Assembly (NCBI RefSeq): GCF_014695395.1
Contig: NZ_JACJOF010000025.1
Span: forward strand, 62,001 to 126,000
Reading direction: 5' to 3'
DNA: 64,000 bases
Source: Nodosilinea sp. FACHB-131
GTDB taxonomy: Bacteria > Cyanobacteriota > Cyanobacteriia > Phormidesmidales > Phormidesmidaceae
Below are positions 44,515 through 51,866 of the stretch, one piece after another. The first letter of the stretch is position 1. The number at the start of each line of letters is the position of its first letter. A program made the position numbers and the translations under genes. The notes under the pieces were generated by a model that saw nothing but the letters and a program-made list of their open reading frames with translations, made no database searches and was not told where the DNA came from.

Positions 44515-46071
44515 CTACTCCCCAGTCGGTGCAGCCGACGGAGCCGGCTCCGCCGCTGGCGGAGGACTAGCCGGGGGTGGTGAGGGTGGTGCAACTGGCG
44601 CGGGTGGCGGAGCCGCCGGAGCAGCCGGAACGGGGGCTGGAGGAGCACTGGGCGCAGGTGGAGGGGTAGGCGACTGCACCGGAGGCGGGCTCGCGGGTGC
44701 TGGCTCTGGCTCTACAGGCTCTGGCTTCGCTGGTTCCGGCTCCGCTGGTTCTGCCGGTTCTGCCTCTGCGGGCTCTGTCTCTACGGGTTCTGGCTCTGCT
44801 GGCTCTGGTTCTGACGTCGCTGATGGGGTTGGGGTTGGGGCTGGCTCAGCGGCGTCAACAGGTGGAGCCGGCGTGGTCGTTGGTTCGGGGCTCGGCTCAG
44901 TTGCTGCTGTCTCGGGAGTGGGGGTGGCCTCTGGCGGTAGCTCTACCGCCTGGCGATCGCCCCGACGACGGGCATCGCGGTTGCGACGCGACCCTTCAAT
45001 GGTTAGGTCATACTCGATGGGAACGCTGGCGCCGCCGCTGACGGGTTGAAATTGTGAGTTGCGGGCGGCCTGAATGGCAGCCTGGTCGATCGCCGGGTTG
45101 CCACTGGAGCGAGTCAGGGTGACACTGCGAACGCTGCCATCGGGATTGATATCGACGCTGACCATGGGTTGGCCTTCAGCACCAGCATCTAGGGCGCTTT
45201 GAGGATAAGCGGGACGCACGCAGTTTTGACAGGCTACAGTGCGCGACCCCTGGCCCGTGCCACTACCGCTGCCACTGCCACTGCCACTGCCGGTACCGTT
45301 ACCACTGCCACTACCACTGCCGCTGCCCGTGCCACTACCGCTGCCACTGCCGCTACCTGTGCCGCTACCGCTGCCACTGCCACCACTGCCGTTGGAAGGA
45401 GCAGTGGCGACTCCATTGCCGTCTCCAGCAACACCATCTCCAGCAGCAGCTGAGTCAGCGGCGGTCTGAGCTTGTGCATCGCGCAGACGCTGCAAAAAGT
45501 CGCGCAGGTTTTCAGCTTGAGATTCCGTAGACTCAGCAGTTAGAGCTTCTTGCTCTAGGTCTTCTGTTTCTGAGGTTTCTGGCTCAGTCTCTGGTTCTTC
45601 TTCTGAGATTTCTGGCTCAGTTTCTGGCTCTTCTGTTTCTGAGATTTCTGGCTCAGTTTCAGGTTCCTCAACGACTGAATCGGCTTGGGTATTTCGCTCA
45701 GGTTCAGGCTCCGATTCAACCCGCTCTACAGGAGGTGCGACTCGGGCAGGGGCAGGGGGTGCTGTGACCTGAGCTGCCGTAAAGTTGCCGCCGGCACCTC
45801 CGCCTGGTGCGGAGTCATTGACTTCGGTGCTGATTTCAGCGGGCAGGTTTGGGTCGGGAATGGCTTCAGGTGTATCGGGCAGGGGTTCGACGACAACCAG
45901 CTCAATTGGCTCAATGTCATCGGCAGCCAGCCTCTGCCAAAAATCGAGCTGACTGAGACCAAGACCTACCCCATGCACTCCCACGGAACCTAAAATTCCC
46001 CAAAGCAGAATCTTGCGGAGTTTTTGCTGCTCATGCTGGTGTTGTTGACTGCAAATCTCTGAAAGACTCAT
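44515..46071 (-). CDS. tonB: TonB-family energy transducer with extended C-terminal tail
   Basis: 518 residues. Rough order: cytoplasmic N-terminus, one membrane anchor (ILLWGILGSVGVHGVGLGLS, about 22-41), acidic Glu/Pro/Ser region with EEPETEPEISE repeats (100-170), Gly/Ser linker (about 215-270), then the TonB C-terminal domain (about 275-365: PAYPQSALDAGAEGQPMVSV, DGSVRSVTLTRSSGNPAIDQ, AARNSQFQP). It links proton-motive force from ExbB-ExbD to the outer-membrane receptor. It is odd that a tail of about 155 residues rich in Pro/Glu/Ala (PTPETAATEPSPEP..., EPEPVETEPAEAEP) follows a domain that normally ends the protein. It is divergent from exbB. Start ATG 46071. Confidence 0.88.
   Translation of the reverse strand: MSLSEICSQQHQHEQQKLRKILLWGILGSVGVHGVGLGLSQLDFWQRLAADDIEPIELVVVEPLPDTPEAIPDPNLPAEISTEVNDSAPGGGAGGNFTAAQVTAPPAPARVAPPVERVESEPEPERNTQADSVVEEPETEPEISETEEPETEPEISEEEPETEPETSETEDLEQEALTAESTESQAENLRDFLQRLRDAQAQTAADSAAAGDGVAGDGNGVATAPSNGSGGSGSGSGTGSGSGSGSGTGSGSGSGSGNGTGSGSGSGSGSGTGQGSRTVACQNCVRPAYPQSALDAGAEGQPMVSVDINPDGSVRSVTLTRSSGNPAIDQAAIQAARNSQFQPVSGGASVPIEYDLTIEGSRRNRDARRRGDRQAVELPPEATPTPETAATEPSPEPTTTPAPPVDAAEPAPTPTPSATSEPEPAEPEPVETEPAEAEPAEPAEPEPAKPEPVEPEPAPASPPPVQSPTPPPAPSAPPAPVPAAPAAPPPAPVAPPSPPPASPPPAAEPAPSAAPTGE
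45246..45390. repeat. Gly-Ser-coding tandem repeat in tonB
   Basis: Repeats of the six-base unit ccactg/cctgcc encode the GSGSGTGSG linker of TonB on the minus strand. Such a tract is prone to length change by slippage without frameshift. Confidence 0.75.
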
Positions 46072-46335
46072 TAGTGCTTGCCCAAGTAACGGCAAAAATC
46101 TTCTTAGCTATATTACACAATCGGCAAGCAGTTGCATTAAGACCGACATTTTTAATGCCGGATTATCCTTAAAGACGATCACTAAGAGAATCGAGATTTT
46201 AGTCAAAAGCACCCTTGGGCAAGGTTTCTATACGTTTGCGTCCTTAATTTGCTCCCCGAAATTGCTGCCAAGCCTAGACATGCTGTTGAAAATAATCCTA
46301 ATTTAACCTTGACATTGGCTCGCAAATCGGAGTGA

Positions 46336-47016
46336 ATGCTTCTTGACACCGTTTTTCAACAAAAGCCTATGGGTACTATTTTTGCAGCGGGCGGCATCGT
46401 CATGTGGCCACTGCTGGGGTTCTCGATTCTGGCGATCGCGCTCATCGTCGAGCGGACGGTCTTTTGGTTTCGCATCAATCGCCGCCAGCGTCCAGTGATG
46501 CAAGACGTTTTGCGCACCTATCGGCAAGCCCCGATGGATGTGTACCCCAAACTGCGGCAAAACGTGAATCTGCCCACGGCCCGCATTTTCCTTGAAGCCT
46601 TAGAGCTAGAAGGTGCTAAACCCAGCCAGTTTCATTTGGCCCTGCTCAGCGCTATGCAAGCTGAGCTACCCCATCTGCGCCGGTTTAATACAGTTTTTGC
46701 CACAATTGTCACGCTTTCGCCGTTGCTGGGTCTGTTAGGCACTGTTTTGGGTCTAATTGCAGCCTTTAGTGCCTTAGGGATTGGCGACGTCAACTCGAAT
46801 GCGGCTGCCGTGACGGGTGGTATTGCCGAAGCTCTAGTCTCAACCGCTTCAGGAATGGTTGTGGCTATTTTCACGCTGCTGTTTGCCAATCTTTTCAGGG
46901 GTCTCTACAAGCGGCAGGTATCGTTGATTCAAGAGTACAGCGGGCAACTTGAGATCCTCTATGAAACCCACTACGACCGCAAGACTCAGCTTAGGGAAGA
47001 GACCTTTGCCAGATAG
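46336..47016 (+). CDS. exbB: ExbB/TolQ-family proton channel
   Basis: 226 residues, three membrane helices: GIVMWPLLGFSILAIALIVERTV (about 19-40), FATIVTLSPLLGLLGTVLGL (about 120-140) and a third near 165-185 (ALVSTASGMVVAIFTLLFAN). These carry the conserved MotA/ExbB features (GLLGTVLGLIAAF; TASGMVVAI). With ExbD it forms the stator-like motor that energises TonB. cggag lies ahead of the ATG. The gene is divergent from tonB and first of a run of iron-uptake genes. Confidence 0.93.
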   Translation: MLLDTVFQQKPMGTIFAAGGIVMWPLLGFSILAIALIVERTVFWFRINRRQRPVMQDVLRTYRQAPMDVYPKLRQNVNLPTARIFLEALELEGAKPSQFHLALLSAMQAELPHLRRFNTVFATIVTLSPLLGLLGTVLGLIAAFSALGIGDVNSNAAAVTGGIAEALVSTASGMVVAIFTLLFANLFRGLYKRQVSLIQEYSGQLEILYETHYDRKTQLREETFAR

Positions 47017-47022
47017 GGAATA

Positions 47023-47122
47023 GGTGTCAGGTGTTAGGTACCGGATATAGGTCAAGAAACTATACCTGGCACCCATCCACTCCCCACTCTCCTACCCATC
47101 CACCCTCCCACCCATCCACTCC
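47023..47122. repeat. Mixed interspersed repeats between exbB and exbD
   Basis: First a gtgtcaggtgttaggtacc / tatacctggcaccc inverted element (same class as 26251), then cccatcc/cccaccc heptamers (same class as 20541). They end two bases before the exbD start codon and may influence its translation. Confidence 0.7.
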
Positions 47123-47123
47123 T

Positions 47124-47531
47124 ATGTCCTACCTTCCTGAAGAGCCAGAAGAAGAGTTTGAACTCAACGTCGTGCCCATGATCGACGTTATTTTTGCGAT
47201 TTTGACCTTTTTTATTATGTCGAGCCTGTTTTTAACTCGCTCTGAAGGGCTGCCGGTGAATTTGCCTAAGGCGGTCAGTGCTGAAATGCAAAAACAAAAT
47301 CAGATCACCGTAACGGTGCAGGAGTCGGGAGACATTGCCTTGAACAAAGAGGCGATCGCCTTGGAAAAGCTGCAAACTGGCGTGCGTGATCTGATGGGCA
47401 CATCCCAGGAATCAGTGATTGTGATCAACGCCGATGAAGCCGTTAACCACGGTCGCGTGATCGCGGTTATGGATGAACTGCGGGCGATTGAGGGTGCAAC
47501 CTTGGGGATTGCAACTCAGCGAGGAGAGTAG
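47124..47531 (+). CDS. exbD: ExbD/TolR-family protein
   Basis: 135 residues from the ATG at 47124 (the upstream in-frame extension to 47031 is repeat sequence). One membrane helix with the proton-carrying Asp: ELNVVPMIDVIFAILTFFIM, then a periplasmic domain (GLPVNLPKAVSAEMQKQNQI, VTVQESGDIALNKEAI, ESVIVINADEAVNHGRVIAV). It partners ExbB. Directly precedes the iron permease genes. Confidence 0.94.
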   Translation: MSYLPEEPEEEFELNVVPMIDVIFAILTFFIMSSLFLTRSEGLPVNLPKAVSAEMQKQNQITVTVQESGDIALNKEAIALEKLQTGVRDLMGTSQESVIVINADEAVNHGRVIAVMDELRAIEGATLGIATQRGE

Positions 47532-47561
47532 GGATCGGTTCAGCGTTTTCGACGAATTGAT

Positions 47562-48590
47562 ATGAATGCAAAGACGGTGCAACCCCAATCCCTAGCTCTC
47601 TCTAAATCGCCAGTATCTCTAGCGCTGGGGTTAGGGCTGGGCAGTGGTCTTTTGCTGGTTTGCCTACTGTGCAGCATTCTGCTGGGAGCGGCGGATATTA
47701 GCCCCGAAACAGTGTGGCAGGCCATTTTTCAGTTTGATGGCTCGACGGAGCACCTAATTATTCGCACGGTGCGGCTGCCCAGGGCATTTCTGGCAGTGGT
47801 GGTGGGAGCGGCGCTAGCGGTAGCGGGGGCGATTACGCAGGGGTTGACCCGAAATCCTTTGGCAGCGCCTGACATCTTGGGCATTGATATGGGAGCAGCA
47901 CTGGCAATGGTGCTGGCGATATTTTTGCGGGGTAGCGGCGGCAGCTATGTGGGGTTTGCCTTTGCAGGGGCCGCGATCGCCGCCATCACCGTCTACTGGA
48001 TGGGCTCCATGGGCCGCAGTGGCCTCACACCGCTGAAACTGGTGATCGCTGGCTCGGCCATTTGGTATCTGCTCAGCTCGCTCACCTATGGCATTCTCAT
48101 CCTCAGCCAGCGCACCCTAGATGAAATTCGCTTTTGGCTAGCCGGGTCGCTGGCCGGGCAGGATCTGGCCTCTATGCTGCCAGTGCTGCCCTACATCGCG
48201 GTGGGGCTAGTGGCTTCCCTGGCTCTAGGGCGACAGCTGACGCTGATGAGCCTGGGAGAAGAGGTAGCCCAGGGCTTGGGGTTGCAAACGGCTTGGGTAA
48301 AGGTGGGAGCGGCGATCGCAGTCGTTCTGCTGGCGGGCAGCGCCGTCGCCTTGGCTGGCCCCATTGGTTTTGTTGGCCTGGTGGTGCCTCACGTGGTGCG
48401 TTTTGCCGTCGGTGTCGACTACCGCTGGATTTTGCCATACTCAATACTTTTTGGAGGCATTTTGCTGTCGGTGGCCGACCTCGCTGCGCGCCTGATCATT
48501 CGCCCCCAGGAGCTGCCGGTAGGCATTATGACGGCACTGGTAGGAGCACCATTCTTTATTTATTTGGCCAGGTCGAAGCTCAAGCGGTAG
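47562..48590 (+). CDS. FecCD-family siderophore ABC permease, first subunit
   Basis: 342 residues, about nine or ten membrane helices. FecCD/BtuC marks: [57 protein letters not shown] and the closing [19 protein letters not shown]. It imports Fe3+-siderophore across the inner membrane with the next permease. 30 bases after exbD, so same operon. FecD/FhuB-type assignment cannot be refined from sequence alone. Confidence 0.93.
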   Translation: MNAKTVQPQSLALSKSPVSLALGLGLGSGLLLVCLLCSILLGAADISPETVWQAIFQFDGSTEHLIIRTVRLPRAFLAVVVGAALAVAGAITQGLTRNPLAAPDILGIDMGAALAMVLAIFLRGSGGSYVGFAFAGAAIAAITVYWMGSMGRSGLTPLKLVIAGSAIWYLLSSLTYGILILSQRTLDEIRFWLAGSLAGQDLASMLPVLPYIAVGLVASLALGRQLTLMSLGEEVAQGLGLQTAWVKVGAAIAVVLLAGSAVALAGPIGFVGLVVPHVVRFAVGVDYRWILPYSILFGGILLSVADLAARLIIRPQELPVGIMTALVGAPFFIYLARSKLKR

Positions 48591-48603
48591 GGCACAGGTT
48601 GAT

Positions 48604-48620
48604 GGTGGGCAATGCCCACC
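48604..48620. repeat. Small palindrome ggtgggcaatgcccacc, second copy
   Basis: Identical to 41384-41400, here between the two permease genes and extended by ctaccaagct. Confidence 0.7.
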
Positions 48621-48665
48621 CTACCAAGCTTAAAACTTAAACCCGACACCTCAAACCCTTTCCCC

Positions 48666-49712
48666 ATGTCCACTACAAAACCCTGGATCTCCCTTCGACC
48701 CCGGCGATTCCCGCTCTCTTTTCGGGTTGATCGCCGTGTCCCTGTGGTGCTGGTGGCGCTGCTACTGGTTGCTTTACTGTCGCTAGTGCTCAACGTTAGC
48801 CAGGGAGAATATCCAGTGCCGCCGCTGGAGGTGGTGAAGACGATTTTGGGCTTCTCAGCGAACCCTGACTACGCCTTTGTGATAAATACCCTGCGACTGC
48901 CCCGCGCCCTGGTGGCGCTGCTGGTGGGGATGGGGCTAGCAGTAGCGGGGGCAGTCTTACAAGGCATAACCCGCAACCCCCTAGCCGCTCCAGAAATCAT
49001 CGGCATCAATTCAGGAGCCAGTTTAGTGGCGGTGGCGCTGATTGTTCTGTTCCCGCAGGTGGCGACGGGCTGGCTACCGATCGCCGCTTTTTTGGGCGGG
49101 CTGGTGGCGGCGATCGCCCTCTACCTGTTGGCCTGGAATGGTGGCAGTTCTCCCATTCGGTTGATTCTAGTAGGCATTGGCCTGACGGCTCTGACTGGTG
49201 CCCTCAGCAACCTGATGATAACTTTTGGCGAAATTAACACGGTCAGCCAGGCGTTGGTGTGGCTGACCGGCAGCGTCTACGGCCGCAGTTGGGAACATTT
49301 TTGGCCGCTGCTGCCCTGGCTAGCCATTTTTTTGCCGCTGACCATGGTGCTGGCTAGAGATCTCGATACCCTCAACCTAAGCGATAACCTAGCCCAGGGG
49401 CTCGGCAGCCGAGTGGAATGGACCCGCAGCCTGCTGCTCCTCTGCAGCGTGGCGCTGGCTGGGGCGTCGGTGGCCACTGCTGGCACGATTGGGTTTGTCG
49501 GCCTGATGGCTCCGCACCTGGGGCGGCAGCTGGTAGGGCCTTCCCACGCAGGGCTAATTCCGGTGGCAGCTCTGACCGGGGCCTGCATTGTTGAGCTGGC
49601 CGACTTGGTAGGCCGCCTGGCCTTTGCCCCCATCGAGCTACCCTGTGGTTTGATTACGGCGGTAATTGGCGCGCCCTACTTTTTGTGGCTACTCTACCGC
49701 GATGGTCGGTGA
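48666..49712 (+). CDS. FecCD-family siderophore ABC permease, second subunit
   Basis: 348 residues from the ATG at 48666; family helices with [60 protein letters not shown] and [20 protein letters not shown]. It pairs with the preceding permease as a heterodimer. In both, the conserved gly-rich EAA-like loop that contacts the ATPase is present. Confidence 0.93.
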   Translation: MSTTKPWISLRPRRFPLSFRVDRRVPVVLVALLLVALLSLVLNVSQGEYPVPPLEVVKTILGFSANPDYAFVINTLRLPRALVALLVGMGLAVAGAVLQGITRNPLAAPEIIGINSGASLVAVALIVLFPQVATGWLPIAAFLGGLVAAIALYLLAWNGGSSPIRLILVGIGLTALTGALSNLMITFGEINTVSQALVWLTGSVYGRSWEHFWPLLPWLAIFLPLTMVLARDLDTLNLSDNLAQGLGSRVEWTRSLLLLCSVALAGASVATAGTIGFVGLMAPHLGRQLVGPSHAGLIPVAALTGACIVELADLVGRLAFAPIELPCGLITAVIGAPYFLWLLYRDGR

Positions 49713-49765
49713 CCGGCCCAAGGGGGCCATCGCAACCAGTAAGGCGAAGAAGATCGAAGGCAGAA

Positions 49766-49797
49766 ATTCAAAATTCAAAACTCAAAGTTCAAACCTT
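49766..49797. repeat. aattcaa tandem repeat before the ATPase gene
   Basis: Copies of aattcaa/actcaaa/gttcaaa directly ahead of the FecE-like start. It is the inverse of the ttgaatt element inside cobN. Confidence 0.7.
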
Positions 49798-49801
49798 CCC
49801 C

Positions 49802-50614
49802 ATGCTGACTAACACCGCTACCCAAATCGCCCTCACCACCCGCAAGCTCACCCTGGCTTACGACGGAAACGTAATTATTCAGGGGCTTGATCTGGCCATT
49901 CCCCAGGGGCAGATCACCACGCTGGTAGGGCCAAACGGCTGTGGCAAGTCAACGCTGCTGCGGGGCATGGCGCGTCTGCTCAAGCCTCAGGGCGGCACGG
50001 TGTATTTAGATGGCGATGCGATCGCCCACCTGCCCACCAAAGAACTGGCCAAACGCCTGGGCATGTTACCCCAAAGCCCCGCCGCCCCAGAAGGGCTAAC
50101 CGTGCGCGAGCTAGTCGCCCAGGGTCGCTACCCGCATCAAACCTGGCTACAGCAGTGGTCGAAGGACGATGAGCTGAAGGTGGAGGAGGCGATCGCCACC
50201 ACCCACCTGCACGAGTTTGCCAATCGCCCCCTCGATACCCTCTCCGGCGGCCAGCGCCAGCGGGCCTGGATTGCCATGGCCCTGGCCCAAGACACCGAAA
50301 CCCTACTGCTGGATGAGCCCACCACTTACCTCGATCTGGCCCATCAAATTGAGGTGCTGGATCTGCTTTACCAGCTCAACCGCCAGGCCAAGCGCACCAT
50401 CGTCATGGTGCTCCACGATCTAAATATGGCCTGTCGCTACAGCCATCATCTGGTTGCTCTGCGCGACGGACAGGTCATCGCCCAGGGTCAACCCGCCGCA
50501 GTGGTAACCGAAACCATGGTGCAGCAGGTTTTTGCCTTGAAGAGCCGCATTATTACCGACCCCGTGTCTAACACCCCGCTATGCCTGCCCATTAGCCAGT
50601 CTATCGAGAATTAG
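49802..50614 (+). CDS. Siderophore ABC transporter ATP-binding protein (FecE-like)
   Basis: 270 residues from the ATG at 49802. Walker [22 protein letters not shown]-loop [20 protein letters not shown], signature [17 protein letters not shown], Walker [22 protein letters not shown]-loop [18 protein letters not shown]. These are typical FecE/FhuC/FepC residues. Powers the two FecCD permeases. The upstream in-frame extension to 49685 overlaps the permease and encodes repeat sequence, so it is rejected. Confidence 0.95.
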   Translation: MLTNTATQIALTTRKLTLAYDGNVIIQGLDLAIPQGQITTLVGPNGCGKSTLLRGMARLLKPQGGTVYLDGDAIAHLPTKELAKRLGMLPQSPAAPEGLTVRELVAQGRYPHQTWLQQWSKDDELKVEEAIATTHLHEFANRPLDTLSGGQRQRAWIAMALAQDTETLLLDEPTTYLDLAHQIEVLDLLYQLNRQAKRTIVMVLHDLNMACRYSHHLVALRDGQVIAQGQPAAVVTETMVQQVFALKSRIITDPVSNTPLCLPISQSIEN

Positions 50615-50649
50615 TCTTATCATCGTGTCAGTAGGAGGACCAGCGGCTT

Positions 50650-51636
50650 GTGACGATTACCTTTCAGGATGGCGAATTGCGCCAGCTCCTTCGAGAGCAT
50701 GTTCAGCACACGCAGCCAGAGCTATTGGCGAATGAAAAAGACCAAACCCTAACCTATCCTGACTGGCTAGGTACTGGCTACAAGCGCGATGTTGGCCTGC
50801 CCAGCGGTATTGATCTAACCCTGCATCGCTACCGTTTGCATCAAAATCTAGTGCAAACCTGTTCGCCCCAGCAAAGCAGCTGTTTTGAATTTGTCTTTAG
50901 CCTGACAACTCACAGTCAATACAACGAAGGGCCGGTATTTTGCGATCGCCACGCCCATCTGCTTGGCCCAGAATGGCAAGACAGCCGTTGGCGAGAATTT
51001 GCGGATCAAGATTATCTAGCGGTCGATATTCACCTCGACCCATCCTTGCTAGCGGCGTTAACTGAAAGTCATAGCGACAAGCTACCAAAAACGCTGCAAA
51101 CCATGCTGGCGGGAGAACACAAATTTCCCTTTGTTGACCCCATCTCGATCACCCCAGAGATGCAGACTGCCCTCTGGCAAATCCTACAGTGCCCTTACCA
51201 AGGAATAACCCAAACCCTTTATCTGGAGGCTAAATCCCTCGAACTGATTGCTCTTTTTCTAGACGCAATCGACGATGGGGTCACCGCTAAGCCTATCCTT
51301 CATCAAGGCGATCTAGAACGTATCCACCAGGCGCGACAAATTTTGCAAAGCAACCTTCAAACTCCCCCTTGCTTAGTCGATTTGGCACGGCAGGTGGGCC
51401 TCAACGATCGCAAGCTCAAAGAAGGATTTCGTCAGGTATTTAACACTACCGTTTTTGGCTACCTCACCCAGCAACGGATGGAAAAAGCTTGCCAACTACT
51501 CGGGCAACAGCGTTCCGTTGCGGCTGTTGCGGCGATCGTTGGTTACGCCAGCCCAACCGCCTTTAGCGGTGCCTTTCGGCGCAAGTTTGGGGTGACGCCA
51601 AAGGCGTATCAGTTAGCAAGTTGTCGGGGAGCTTAG
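50650..51636 (+). CDS. AraC-family regulator (PchR-like) of siderophore uptake
   Basis: 328 residues from a GTG start with aggagg at 50633-50638. The N-terminal part (1-220) is a sensor domain of PchR/siderophore-regulator type (FEFVFSLTTHSQYNEGPVFC..., ILQCPYQGITQTLYLEAKSLEL). The C-terminal AraC domain has two helix-turn-helix motifs: PCLVDLARQVGLNDRKLKEG and VAAVAAIVGYASPTAFSGAFRRKFG. Such regulators sense a ferric siderophore and activate its receptor gene. It stands between the ABC genes and the receptor, and direct repeats upstream of the receptor are likely targets. Confidence 0.9.
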   Translation: MTITFQDGELRQLLREHVQHTQPELLANEKDQTLTYPDWLGTGYKRDVGLPSGIDLTLHRYRLHQNLVQTCSPQQSSCFEFVFSLTTHSQYNEGPVFCDRHAHLLGPEWQDSRWREFADQDYLAVDIHLDPSLLAALTESHSDKLPKTLQTMLAGEHKFPFVDPISITPEMQTALWQILQCPYQGITQTLYLEAKSLELIALFLDAIDDGVTAKPILHQGDLERIHQARQILQSNLQTPPCLVDLARQVGLNDRKLKEGFRQVFNTTVFGYLTQQRMEKACQLLGQQRSVAAVAAIVGYASPTAFSGAFRRKFGVTPKAYQLASCRGA

Positions 51637-51665
51637 AGGTTAGGTTTACGGCTGAAGATGTAGGG

Positions 51666-51691
51666 CCTACGGCTGAAGCAGTAGCCGTGGG
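51666..51691 (+). terminator. Hairpin after the AraC-type gene
   Basis: cctacggct (51666-51674) pairs with agccgtggg (51683-51691), nine pairs including one G-U, about 30 bases after the stop. No T-run, so it is a moderate terminator candidate. Confidence 0.4.
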
Positions 51692-51726
51692 CTCGGCGCT
51701 TTGCGTGACTATCTTCTTGCTGCTTC

Positions 51727-51768
51727 AAAAAGTCCCGATTGAAGAGAAAAAAGTCCGGGTCGCAGAGA
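51727..51768 (+). promoter_or_regulatory. Two adjacent 21-bp direct repeats, candidate AraC/PchR operator
   Basis: 51727-51747 and 51748-51768 share the first nine bases aaaaagtcc and the last five agaga, 17 of 21 positions in all. The exact 21-bp spacing places both on one face of the helix, as usual for AraC-family half-sites. They lie about 100 bases before the receptor start. Confidence 0.6.
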
Positions 51769-51805
51769 AAAGCCCTGCCTAAACCCCATAGTCTAAAGTT
51801 GGCTT

Positions 51806-51827
51806 AATTGAGAATGCTTCTCGTTTG
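51806..51827 (+). promoter_or_regulatory. Fur-box-like palindrome
   Basis: gagaa/ttctc around tgc (51810-51822) within attgagaatgcttctcg resembles Fur sites (alternating gagaat/attctc). Its position between the direct repeats and the receptor start fits iron repression. Confidence 0.5.
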
Positions 51828-51866
51828 TAAGCGCCGACGAACTGATGGCTAGTTGTGGTGTGGAGC

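Noticed and set aside
45199-45479. Plus-strand and alternative-frame proteins of Pro-Leu or Thr-Ala repeats over tonB
   Set aside because: They are other-frame readings of the Gly-Ser-coding tract of tonB.
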